A DNA stretch of 33,759 nucleotides from an uncultured Acidimicrobiales bacterium (GTDB lineage Bacteria > Actinomycetota > Acidimicrobiia > Acidimicrobiales > SZUA-35), in assembly GCA_937922805.1 (NCBI GenBank), contig CALAJV010000028.1:1-33759 (forward strand). The letters are read 5' to 3'. The notes under the pieces are model-generated. The model was not told where the DNA came from and ran no database searches. It saw nothing but the letters and a program-made list of their open reading frames with translations. The translations under genes were made by a program, and so were the position numbers. Shown here piece by piece: positions 23,028 through 30,922 of this stretch (positions are counted from its first letter, which is position 1; each line of letters opens with the position of its first letter).

Positions 23028-24062
23028 ATGAAGTTCCATATTGCTATTAATCTCGAACGGCTCGATTCCTCAACCGATATTCAGTCGGTGCGAGATCATA
23101 CACTTGAAATGGTTCAGATGGCTGATGATGCCGGGTTCGAGATTGCCTGGGCTGCCGAGCACCATGCTCTGGAGATGACGATCGCTCCTAATCCGTTCCA
23201 GCTGCTCACCTGGTGGGCCGACCACACCAACAACATCCGACTCGGGTCCGGCGTGGCAAATGCCTCCTATTGGCATCCGATCAGCCTGGCCGGGGAAGCA
23301 GCTATGGTTGATCTGATCTCCGGTGGTCGACTTGAATTCGGTATCGGGTCCGGGGCCTATCAACGAGAGTTCGACCGAATGAAACCCGGCGTCGCCCAAA
23401 CTGATGGTTGGCGATACGTGCAAGAAATGCTCCCGCTTGTCCGTCAGCTTTGGCAAGGAGACGTGGCTCACGATGGCGAGTTCTGGCAATTTCCTACATC
23501 CACCGCCTGCCCGAAACCACTACAGGATTCTGTCCCGTGCTGGGTTGCGGCCCGAGCGCCGGTGACGTTCGACTATGCAGTTGAGAGTGACTGCAACATT
23601 ATGAGTTGGCCGTTCACATTGCCATTTAGTGAGGCTGTCAACTACCGAGATCGACTTGATGAATCAGTGGCGAAAGCTGCCAAACCCTGGGCCGGCACCT
23701 GGTCGTTGATGCGCCACACCGCAATTTGGGATAACGACCAAGATCGAGAGATGGCCATCGCCGCCGTCCGCAATGTGCTTGGCGTGTTCGGAAACTTGAT
23801 GCTTAAAAAGGGAGAGGTACACAACGGGTTCCCCGACCGAATCTCGTTCGACGAACTGGAAGGGAACGTCAGGGTCGATCCCGAGATGTTGGAGGAGAAT
23901 CTCATGTTCGGCACTCCGGAAACGGTGATTGCCAAGTTGAAACGCTACGAAGAGATCGGTGTTGACGCCTTCATTTACTACGCGTCTATGGGGCTCGATA
24001 TGGCCAACCAGAAACGTTCACTACAACTGTTCATCGACAGCGTCGTTCCGGCGTTCCGTTAG
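23028..24062 (+). CDS. LLM-class flavin-dependent oxidoreductase
   Basis: The 344-residue enzyme has the bacterial-luciferase-like TIM barrel pattern: FHIAINLE start, WAAEHH (41-46), IRLGSGVANASYWHP, RLEFGIGSGAYQREFDRM and a C-terminal FGTPETVIAKLKRYEEIGVDAF. These enzymes use FMN or F420 to oxidise or monooxygenate small organics. The WAAEHH class is typically FMN-dependent with a separate reductase, and no reductase is in the window. GGCAGGAT precedes the ATG. Its stop is 7 bases before an alpha/beta hydrolase start, so oxygenation followed by ester or lactone hydrolysis is a sensible inference. Confidence 0.92.
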   Translation: MKFHIAINLERLDSSTDIQSVRDHTLEMVQMADDAGFEIAWAAEHHALEMTIAPNPFQLLTWWADHTNNIRLGSGVANASYWHPISLAGEAAMVDLISGGRLEFGIGSGAYQREFDRMKPGVAQTDGWRYVQEMLPLVRQLWQGDVAHDGEFWQFPTSTACPKPLQDSVPCWVAARAPVTFDYAVESDCNIMSWPFTLPFSEAVNYRDRLDESVAKAAKPWAGTWSLMRHTAIWDNDQDREMAIAAVRNVLGVFGNLMLKKGEVHNGFPDRISFDELEGNVRVDPEMLEENLMFGTPETVIAKLKRYEEIGVDAFIYYASMGLDMANQKRSLQLFIDSVVPAFR

Positions 24063-24069
24063 CCATCGC

Positions 24070-24867
24070 ATGGGGCGTTCGACTGACGGTACCGCGTTTG
24101 ATCTTCATGGCCCGACAGAAGCACCCGTCGTTGTGCTGATCCATGGCCTCGGCCTCAGCCGGCAGCTGTGGGCTCAACACCTCCCGGCTCTTACCGAGAA
24201 CTACCGGGTGTTGAACTACGACCTATACGGCCACGGCGAAAGCGCCCCGCCAGCCGAACCAGCCTCGCTGTCGGTGTATGCGTCGCAACTCGTTGGGTTG
24301 CTCGATGAGCTGGCGGTGAGACAAGCGGCCATCATCGGTTTCTCGATTGGCGGAATGATCAACCGGCGAGTCGCCCTCGATAACCCAGATCGTGTCTCAA
24401 GCCTCATCATTGTGAGCTCCCCTCACGATCGCGGTTTAGAACAGCAAGACGCAGTTGAGCAACGGGCCCAGGCAGTTCGAGATTCCGGGCCGTTGGCGAC
24501 AATGGATGCCGCCCTAACGCGGTGGTTCACCCCAGACTACCTAGTGAAGCACCCGGGCCAGGCTGAGCAAGTGAAAGCTTGGCGTCTGCAAGCTGATCAG
24601 GAAAGCTACTCCCAAGCGGCATGGGTGCTGGCCAACGGGGTGCGAGAACTCATCAATCCAAGTCCTACGATCCGCGTCCCAACCTTAGTTATCACTGGCG
24701 AGAATGACAGTGGTAGCACTCCAGCGATGTCTCACGCCATTGCCGCCGAGATTCCGGAAGCAGAGACACTTATCGTGCCGGCGCTACAGCACCTTGGGCT
24801 GATCGAACAACCCAATCTATTCATGCAGCCGATTGTCGATTTCCTTGCCAACCAAGAGCTGATATAG
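24070..24867 (+). CDS. Alpha/beta hydrolase (3-oxoadipate enol-lactonase-like)
   Basis: The 265-residue enzyme has the oxyanion motif HGLG (25-28), nucleophile elbow GFSIGG with Ser92, acid Asp213 (GENDSG) and His241 (LQHLGL). It is a complete alpha/beta-hydrolase triad. The pattern VVLIHGLGLSRQLW and DLYGHGESAPP is that of the PcaD/MhpC-like branch, which hydrolyses enol-lactones and C-C bonds in aromatic breakdown. The substrate is not certain. The start at 24070 gives the expected N-terminus and keeps it 7 bases from the LLM gene; a longer frame would overlap that gene heavily. It is likely cotranscribed with the oxidoreductase. Confidence 0.9.
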   Translation: MGRSTDGTAFDLHGPTEAPVVVLIHGLGLSRQLWAQHLPALTENYRVLNYDLYGHGESAPPAEPASLSVYASQLVGLLDELAVRQAAIIGFSIGGMINRRVALDNPDRVSSLIIVSSPHDRGLEQQDAVEQRAQAVRDSGPLATMDAALTRWFTPDYLVKHPGQAEQVKAWRLQADQESYSQAAWVLANGVRELINPSPTIRVPTLVITGENDSGSTPAMSHAIAAEIPEAETLIVPALQHLGLIEQPNLFMQPIVDFLANQELI

Positions 24868-24944
24868 CAGCCCTACAATGCACCTAGCCACAGGCGAGCC
24901 GACCCTCATCTGATGGCACTACCAATGAGAGGACGAGAAGCGAT

Positions 24945-26270
24945 ATGCCAGAGGCTTCATCACAACAAGCAACAGATCGAGCGTCGCAGTCGGCTGATTT
25001 GCATCAGCGCTATCAACAAGTTCTGCCATCGTTTCTAAGCCCCTACTATGCCGATCCGATCAGCATTGATCGAGGGCAAGGAAGCTACGTTTTCGACTCC
25101 GACAACAATAAGTACCTTGACTTCTTCGGTGGTGTTCTTACCACCATGGTCGGACACAACAACCCCGAGGTGACCGCCGCCGTCCAAGCCCAAGCAGGCA
25201 AGGTTATGCACACGTCAAGCTTGTACTTGTCCGAACCGATGATCGCGCTGTCTGAGAAAATTGCCGAATTGTCGGGGATCCCAGACGCTCGAGTGTTCCT
25301 CACCCCTTCAGGTACTGAGGCAAACGACACTGCGGTACTGCTGGCCACCAGCTATCGCAAGTCGAACCAGATTCTGGCCATGCGCAACAGTTATCATGGA
25401 CGGTCGTTTACCTCCCAAGCCATAACATCACATTCTTCGTGGTCCTCGACCAGCCTCTCTGGGCTACAGGTCACCTTTGTCCAGGGTCCGTACAAGCTCC
25501 GTAGCCCATTTCGAGACATGGACGACGAATCGTACACCGATGCCTGTGTTGATGACCTTTCTCAACTCCTAACCATGACGTCGTCGGGCGACGTCGCCGC
25601 CCTGATAGCAGAACCCATTCAAGGAGTTGGCGGCTTCGCCACCCCACCAAACGGGTTCTTTGGCGCCATGAAAAAGGAGTTGGACAACAACGGCATTCTC
25701 TATATCTCTGATGAGGTACAAACCGGGTGGGGGCGAACTGGCGATCACTTCTGGGGCTACCAGGCTCACGACGTTGTCCCCGACATGCTGACATTTGCCA
25801 AAGGAGTGGGCAACGGCTTGGCCCTGGCGGGCATCGTCGCTCGGGCTGAGATTATGGACACGATCAATGTGCTCAACTTCTCGACCTTTGGTGGTAACCC
25901 GCTGTCCTCAGCTGGTGGCATCGCCACTATTGACTATGTGGTGAGCAACAACTTGCAAGCGAACGCCAAGGAAATGGGCGATCGTTTCCGCTCGGGCCTC
26001 GATGCTCTTGCGGCCGAGACTCCTTGGATTGCAGAGGTTCGAGGACGGGGGTTAATGCAAGCGTTCGAGACGGTATCTGTGGGCGGGCTAGAACCTTCCC
26101 CTCAGCACGCTGGTGAAGTGATGGAGGCGACCAAACAGCATTCGCTGCTCGTGGGCAAAGGAGGCCTCTACGGCAACGTGATTCGTATGGCACCAATGCT
26201 CAACGTGACCGCCGATGAAATCGACGAAGGGCTCGAAGCGATACGCTTGGCCGTCAGTGATGTTGCCTAA
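24945..26270 (+). CDS. Class-III pyridoxal-phosphate aminotransferase (AGXT2/beta-amino acid type)
   Basis: The 441-residue enzyme shows SGTEAN (122-127), DEVQTGWGRTG (256-266) and the PLP lysine Lys286 in TFAKGVGNG, the core of class-III transaminases. NSYHGRSFTSQAIT and PPNGFFGAMKKELDNNGILYISDEVQ resemble AGXT2-like alanine-glyoxylate and (R)-3-amino-2-methylpropionate-pyruvate transaminases rather than ornithine or GABA enzymes. The reaction would move an amino group from a beta-amino acid to pyruvate or glyoxylate. The adjoining methylmalonate-semialdehyde dehydrogenase, 68 bases on, supports this: the two enzymes act in succession in beta-aminoisobutyrate/beta-alanine and valine routes. 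GAGAGGACGAG lies upstream of the ATG. Confidence 0.93.
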   Translation: MPEASSQQATDRASQSADLHQRYQQVLPSFLSPYYADPISIDRGQGSYVFDSDNNKYLDFFGGVLTTMVGHNNPEVTAAVQAQAGKVMHTSSLYLSEPMIALSEKIAELSGIPDARVFLTPSGTEANDTAVLLATSYRKSNQILAMRNSYHGRSFTSQAITSHSSWSSTSLSGLQVTFVQGPYKLRSPFRDMDDESYTDACVDDLSQLLTMTSSGDVAALIAEPIQGVGGFATPPNGFFGAMKKELDNNGILYISDEVQTGWGRTGDHFWGYQAHDVVPDMLTFAKGVGNGLALAGIVARAEIMDTINVLNFSTFGGNPLSSAGGIATIDYVVSNNLQANAKEMGDRFRSGLDALAAETPWIAEVRGRGLMQAFETVSVGGLEPSPQHAGEVMEATKQHSLLVGKGGLYGNVIRMAPMLNVTADEIDEGLEAIRLAVSDVA

Positions 26271-26338
26271 GTTCTTCGTTGCCTCGCTAGCAGACTAGTT
26301 TGAAGGCACCAAGATTCACCTAGCCGGAGATTACAGAT

Positions 26339-27826
26339 ATGCAGAGAATTAGCCATCTAATCGGAGGCCAGTCAGTCGAATCGGCTTCAGGGCGAACTTC
26401 GCCTGTGTTCAACCCCGCCACCGGCGAGCAGACCGCAGAACTCGGCTTAGCCTCAATCGAAGAAGTCGACGCCTGTGTGGCCAATTCCACTGCCGCTTTC
26501 GACTCCTGGCGTGACGTCAGCGTGGCCCGACGGACGAAGATTCTCTACAACTTTCGAAACTTGGTCGACCAAAACACCAATGAAATCGCGGCCAAGCTCA
26601 CGGCCGAGCACGGCAAAGTGTTGAGCGATGCCGCCGGTGAAGTTTCTAGGGGGCTAGAAAACATCGAGTACGCGTGCGGCGTAGCCGAGTTACTTAAAGG
26701 CTCGTACAACGCTAACGCTTCAACCGGAGTCGATGTTTACACCGTACGGCAACCGCTTGGGGTTGTGGCTGGGATCACGCCTTTTAACTTCCCGGCCATG
26801 GTGCCTCTGTGGACAATCCCTAACGCCATCGCCACCGGCAACGCCTACATCCTGAAGCCGTCAGAGAAGGATCCGTCAGCACCTATGTTCCTGGCTGAGT
26901 TAGCGCATGCGGCTGGCGTTCCGGACGGAGTTTTAAATGTGCTTCACGGCGACAAAGTAGCGGTCGACCGACTGCTTGAACACCCTGATGTGAAGGCCCT
27001 TTCGTTTGTTGGGTCGACGCCAATCGCGAAGTACGTCTACGAAACCGGGACCGCCCATGGGAAACGAGTCCAGGCGTTAGGTGGAGCGAAGAACCACATG
27101 TTGGTGCTGCCCGACGCCGATCTGAACTTGGCTGCCGACGCTGCAGTCTCTGCCGCTTACGGCTCTGCTGGCGAACGGTGTATGGCCATTTCGGTTGTTG
27201 CCGCCGTCGGAGATATTGCAGATCCGCTCATTGATGCTATTGCGTCCCGGATGGAGAAACTAACCATCGGCGATGGCACTGACCCTATCTCTGAGATGGG
27301 CCCGTTGATCACTGAGGAGCACCGTGATCGAGTTGCTAGCTACATCGACATTGGAGCCAGCGAAGGTGCTCGAGTGGTTGTCGATGGGCGATCTCAATCG
27401 TTCGAAGGAAACGGCTACTTTTTGGGCACCAGCTTGCTTGACAATGTCACGCCCGAAATGCAGGTATATAGAGACGAGATCTTCGGCCCCGTACTTTGTG
27501 TGGTCCGGTGCGACAGCTACGTTGAAGCCAGAAATCTGATCAGTGACAACCAGTGGGGCAACGGTGCCGCTATCTTCACCCGCGACGGTGGGGCGGCCCG
27601 AGACTTCCAAGAAAACGCTGATGCCGGAATGGTCGGAATCAACGTGCCGATACCGGTTCCGGTTGGTTACCACAGCTTCGGCGGCTGGAAAGACTCCTTG
27701 TTCGGTGACACGACAATGTACGGCCCCGAAGGCATACGGTTCTTCACTAAGGCCAAAGTGCTCACCTCGCGCTGGCCAGATCCGGCGACGAGTTCAGTCG
27801 ACCTTGGATTCCCGACAACGTCGTGA
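26339..27826 (+). CDS. mmsA: CoA-acylating methylmalonate-semialdehyde dehydrogenase
   Basis: The 495-residue aldehyde dehydrogenase has Asn150 in TPFNFP, Lys173 in LKPSE, GGAKNHM (248-254) and catalytic Cys281 in GSAGERCMAIS. Asn rather than Glu at the general-base position (GGAKN) is the mark of the CoA-dependent MmsA subfamily. It converts methylmalonate semialdehyde or malonate semialdehyde with CoA and NAD to propionyl-CoA or acetyl-CoA and CO2. Length and the PVPVGYHSFGGWKDSLFGD C-terminal segment match the family. It follows the aminotransferase on the same strand, consistent with one pathway for valine or pyrimidine-derived beta-amino acids. GGAG precedes the ATG. Confidence 0.96.
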   Translation: MQRISHLIGGQSVESASGRTSPVFNPATGEQTAELGLASIEEVDACVANSTAAFDSWRDVSVARRTKILYNFRNLVDQNTNEIAAKLTAEHGKVLSDAAGEVSRGLENIEYACGVAELLKGSYNANASTGVDVYTVRQPLGVVAGITPFNFPAMVPLWTIPNAIATGNAYILKPSEKDPSAPMFLAELAHAAGVPDGVLNVLHGDKVAVDRLLEHPDVKALSFVGSTPIAKYVYETGTAHGKRVQALGGAKNHMLVLPDADLNLAADAAVSAAYGSAGERCMAISVVAAVGDIADPLIDAIASRMEKLTIGDGTDPISEMGPLITEEHRDRVASYIDIGASEGARVVVDGRSQSFEGNGYFLGTSLLDNVTPEMQVYRDEIFGPVLCVVRCDSYVEARNLISDNQWGNGAAIFTRDGGAARDFQENADAGMVGINVPIPVPVGYHSFGGWKDSLFGDTTMYGPEGIRFFTKAKVLTSRWPDPATSSVDLGFPTTS

Positions 27827-27951
27827 ACGATCGGTCGAAGCGGCGGCAGCTACTAATCACCCTTAGCGAGAATCACTAGCTCAGTCACTAGGGTGCTCCC
27901 CTCAGTATTCGTGACCGCTTCGATGCGTTTTGTCCAACTATCCTTCTGTCC

Positions 27952-29145
27952 ATGTCGACGTCTCCACTCAAGACTTCCATCACCGGCGCACGACCTCACC
28001 CGAGGACGCACGTAGGACTCTTGGTTGCCGCAGCGTTACTGCTCGTGTCGTGCTCCGATTCGCGGCTCGTCAGCGAGTCAGCTGCGCCAACAACAGCTGA
28101 GCAGTCAACGAGCGCTAACGAGTCGGATACGGCGGCGGACGATCCGACCACAACGGCTGGTCTGTCCTCAGAGTCGGGATCAGAGAGCGAGCCTGGATCG
28201 ACAGATCAGGAATCAGCTGATGCAAGCGACTCGCCGACCACGACCGAACCTAAAACAGCCACAACGACCACGGCAGAATCGGCCAACGAGTTCCGATCGC
28301 CGACGGGCAACATTCATTGTCGGATCGACCTTGGCACGGCTCGTTGTTCTCACAGAGGTGACACACCGTGGAAAGCCGGTGGAGCGTTACCCAACTGGGC
28401 AACCGGTTTGTCGTTTGGGTTTACAGAAGCCGGTTGCATAGATGGTGGATTCGTCGGGTTCGACGTTTCTGAGAGCGGTCGTCCTCAAGCAGCGTGCGGA
28501 GATCAGATGGTTGAGGCCGCCGATAAAACTCTCGCCTACGGCGAGGCAATGTCGGTCGGGGGTATTACCTGTCAAAGTCAACGGTTCGGGGTTACCTGTC
28601 TTAATCGTGAGGGCAACGGTTTTCGACTGGCAACTAACGAGATCGCTATGCTCTACCAACGGTCGCAAGATTGGATCACCGAAGTGCCGTCGAGCGCTAA
28701 CCAGAACTTGCGTTTCAGCAACGTTGGAGATGTTCCGACTGGAACTCTAATCAAGTCGGAGTCCGACTCTGCCAAGTGCTACCTCAGCGCTTTCGAGCAA
28801 CAGGATTCCTCTGCTAATTCAGTTGAGTGCCAGCCGATTGGTGGTAGTGGTCCCAACGACGATTGGTCACCAGACCAACGGTCGTGCCAGGGGGCCGATT
28901 TCTACGGATACGCCTTGTTCACTGGGCCTGGAGCGTTGGGTACCGCAACCTTCGGCTGCACAACCGACCTCGGGCCGCTCGCAGACCCAAGCACGCCGAG
29001 CCAAGTGATCGAAGATGGCGATGGGGTAAGAATCGGCGACATCACCTGCGGGAACAGCGACGGGGCTCTAGCATGCTTCACCGGCGGCGATGGCATGTTG
29101 GTTAGCGAAAAGGAAGTCAGCTTCTTCTACCAAAGAGACGTGTAG
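27952..29145 (+). CDS. Lipoprotein with two Cys-rich SPTGNIxC-type repeats
   Basis: The 397-residue protein has a basic N-terminus, hydrophobic core (VGLLVAAALLLVS) and lipobox Cys34. A Thr/Ser/Glu/Asp-rich linker to about residue 118 follows. The first half of the outer domain (SPTGNIHCRIDLGTARC, then LAYGEAMSVGGITCQSQRFGVTC, NREGNGFRLATNEIAMLYQR) resembles a small actinobacterial secreted domain of the SPSGNIxC type. The second half repeats the pattern: IEDGDGVRIGDITCGNSDGALACFTGGDGMLVSEKEVSFFYQR. The repeated core is I-T-C-x(6-8)-C followed by G-x-x-x-x-x-x-E, then YQR. At least ten Cys suggest several disulfides. It is extracellular and membrane-anchored; the function is unknown. No neighbour on either side indicates a role. 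Confidence 0.8.
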   Translation: MSTSPLKTSITGARPHPRTHVGLLVAAALLLVSCSDSRLVSESAAPTTAEQSTSANESDTAADDPTTTAGLSSESGSESEPGSTDQESADASDSPTTTEPKTATTTTAESANEFRSPTGNIHCRIDLGTARCSHRGDTPWKAGGALPNWATGLSFGFTEAGCIDGGFVGFDVSESGRPQAACGDQMVEAADKTLAYGEAMSVGGITCQSQRFGVTCLNREGNGFRLATNEIAMLYQRSQDWITEVPSSANQNLRFSNVGDVPTGTLIKSESDSAKCYLSAFEQQDSSANSVECQPIGGSGPNDDWSPDQRSCQGADFYGYALFTGPGALGTATFGCTTDLGPLADPSTPSQVIEDGDGVRIGDITCGNSDGALACFTGGDGMLVSEKEVSFFYQRDV

Positions 29146-29157
29146 AGGGTCGACGAA

Positions 29158-29189
29158 AACCCAGCGCTCTCCACGGAGGCAGCCGGGTT
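29158..29189 (+). terminator. Possible terminator hairpin after the Cys-rich lipoprotein
   Basis: AACCC (29158-29162) pairs with GGGTT (29185-29189), with inner GC and CTCC/GGAG pairings. It lies 12 bases after the stop. No strong T-run follows, so function is uncertain. Confidence 0.4.
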
Positions 29190-29291
29190 AGGACCAACGT
29201 AGTACGCCTTTTCGTTAAGTGATCTGAGGATCTGATTAACATTTGGTCGAGCTGAAATTCATAGATCTATCCATCTCCTTAACAATGGCCT

Positions 29292-29331
29292 GGCCCATTG
29301 AATCGATCGTCTTGCGCCAGTTCAATGGGCC
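29292..29331 (+). promoter_or_regulatory. Perfect 11-bp inverted repeat upstream of the spondin gene
   Basis: GGCCCATTGAA (29292-29302) and TTCAATGGGCC (29321-29331) are exact inverted copies separated by 18 bases, 82 bases before the start codon. Further short self-complementary motifs (GGCCGGCC, GAGCTC, GAATTC) fill the rest of the leader. It could be an operator for a dimeric regulator or a leader hairpin. Confidence 0.6.
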
Positions 29332-29412
29332 GATCCGGTCGGGTTGGCCGGCCGCTTGATCAGCAAGATCAAGGGATCGAGCTCGATGAATTCGAGCGAA
29401 GGAGCAGGAAGT

Positions 29413-30777
29413 ATGCGAAAGACATTCGCCATGATCGGGGCCGCAATTGCCCTCATCGCGGCATCCCTCTTTTCGGGTTTCACTACCGCAGCAAGCGCAA
29501 GCTATAACGGTAACGACGGTGAGGCGACATATGAAGTAACGATCACCAACACCACTAAAGGACAATATCTAACCCCTCCGAACTGGGCCGCTCATGACAG
29601 TTCTGTCCGAGTGTTCAGACAAGGACGGGCCGCTAGCCCTGGCGTTGAGGCAGTAGCCGAGCGCGGCGGTGTTCCAATTCTCGCTGCTGAGCTACAAGGG
29701 GCGGTTGACGATTCAGGTAAAGGCATAAGCGGTGTTGGTGCAGACGCCCCCCTCGCCCCCGGTGAGTCAGCTACCTTTCAGTTCTCCACCTCTGAACGGC
29801 GTTTCAGCACCGTCTCAATGATCATCTGCACCAACGACGGCTTTGGCGGCATCGACTCCGCTTGGCTTCCATCTCGAGACGGTCAAACCTGGTACTATCG
29901 TTTGCGAGACTACGACGCCGGCACCGAGTTAAACACCGAGAACCGGGCCGACATTGTGCCAGCTCCGTTCTGCAGCACCCCGGTTGGAGCCGAAGGTGGC
30001 ACCGATCAAGATCAACCAGAAATTGACGGCTTCGGTCGAATCAACCGCCACCCAACCCTCAAAGGCGTCGGCGACCTACCACTCTCATTCGACTGGCGTC
30101 GCGGTTCGGTGGGCACGGTCAAGGTAACTCGAGTTGCCCAACCCTCTACCGACGAACCGTCGAACTACAGCGTTGCTATTGAGAACCTGACCAGTGGTCA
30201 ATACCTAACGCCGCCGAACTACGCCGCTCATAGCCGAGCAGTTGACGTTTGGTCCTTAGGCGGTAGCGCCAGTCCGGGTGTAGAAGCAGTTGCCGAACGG
30301 GGCGGTGTCCCGATTTTGGCTGCTGAGCTAAAGACCGCAGTGGACGACGCTGGCCTCGGATCAAGCGGGGTCGCCACTGGTGAAGCCGGCCCCCTTGCTC
30401 CCGGTGAGAAACGTTCATTCGACTTCACCAGCAATGAACGGCAATTGAGCATCGTCTCGATGATCATTTGCACCAACGACGGCTTCGCCGGGCTCGACTC
30501 AAAGACGTTACCGAAGTCTGGAAAGTCGAAGACGTACTATCTCCGTGGCTATGACGCTGGCACCGAGTTAAACACCGAGAACCGGGCCGACATTGTGCCA
30601 GCTCCGTTCTGCAGCACCCCGGTAGGGGCCGAAGGTGGCACCGATCAAGATCAACCAGAAATTGACGGCTTCGGTCGAATCAACCGCCACCCAACCCTCA
30701 AAGGCGTCGGCGACCTACCACTCTCATTCGACTGGCGCGGACCAGTCATGAAAGTAACAGTCACCAATAACGGCTAG
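29413..30777 (+). CDS. Secreted protein with two spondin-type domains
   Basis: The 454-residue protein has a Sec signal peptide (RKT, hydrophobic GAAIALIAASLF, cleavage after ASA at 29). Two copies of a spondin-like domain follow, about 213 residues apart. Each contains YEVTITNTTKGQYLTPPNWAAH or its equivalent, SPGVEAVAERGGVPILAAEL, SMIICTNDGF and AGTELNTENRADIVPAPFC. Spondin_N-like domains occur in bacterial exported proteins and usually bind surfaces or matrices; no enzyme motif is present. ATG 29413 is chosen: it fits the signal peptide and follows GGAGCAGGAAGT, whereas the in-frame start at 29344 would add a hydrophilic leader. There is no membrane or lipid anchor, so the product should be released. 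The last third of each domain is nearly identical at DNA level. Confidence 0.88.
   Translation: MRKTFAMIGAAIALIAASLFSGFTTAASASYNGNDGEATYEVTITNTTKGQYLTPPNWAAHDSSVRVFRQGRAASPGVEAVAERGGVPILAAELQGAVDDSGKGISGVGADAPLAPGESATFQFSTSERRFSTVSMIICTNDGFGGIDSAWLPSRDGQTWYYRLRDYDAGTELNTENRADIVPAPFCSTPVGAEGGTDQDQPEIDGFGRINRHPTLKGVGDLPLSFDWRRGSVGTVKVTRVAQPSTDEPSNYSVAIENLTSGQYLTPPNYAAHSRAVDVWSLGGSASPGVEAVAERGGVPILAAELKTAVDDAGLGSSGVATGEAGPLAPGEKRSFDFTSNERQLSIVSMIICTNDGFAGLDSKTLPKSGKSKTYYLRGYDAGTELNTENRADIVPAPFCSTPVGAEGGTDQDQPEIDGFGRINRHPTLKGVGDLPLSFDWRGPVMKVTVTNNG
29920..30098 (+). repeat. 179-bp near-identical direct repeat, copy 1
   Basis: This copy matches 30559-30737 at an offset of 639 bases. Only two differences were found by eye, both in the segment encoding PVGAEGG. 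It lies in the C-terminal third of the first spondin domain. Confidence 0.9.
30559..30737 (+). repeat. 179-bp near-identical direct repeat, copy 2
   Basis: Second copy, ending just before the gene's last nine to thirteen codons. The matching upstream parts of the two domains are much more diverged, so identity ends sharply at the left border. Confidence 0.9.
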
Positions 30778-30781
30778 GGGA

Positions 30782-30830
30782 AACAGCAGGGACGGTCCGG
30801 AGGTGGGTTCCGGACCGTTCCAGTGCTGTT
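30782..30830 (+). terminator. Terminator-like extended hairpin after the spondin gene
   Basis: ACGGTCCGGA (30792-30801) pairs perfectly with TCCGGACCGT (30809-30818) around a 7-base loop. An outer stem AACAGCA (30782-30788) pairs with TGCTGTT (30824-30830). It begins 4 bases after the stop codon. A T-run is lacking. Confidence 0.7.
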
Positions 30831-30922
30831 GTCGCCGTTAGTCTTGCGAGTACCGTATCTCAGTTGAACCTACCCATGCGTGTACGACTAGTGTGTTAGT
30901 TGTCTGGGTGAAGGGAAAAATT

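Noticed and set aside
27835..27923. Inverted copies TCGAAGCGG / CCGCTTCGA
   Set aside because: The 9-bp arms are 71 bases apart with no T-run or promoter context; chance cannot be excluded.
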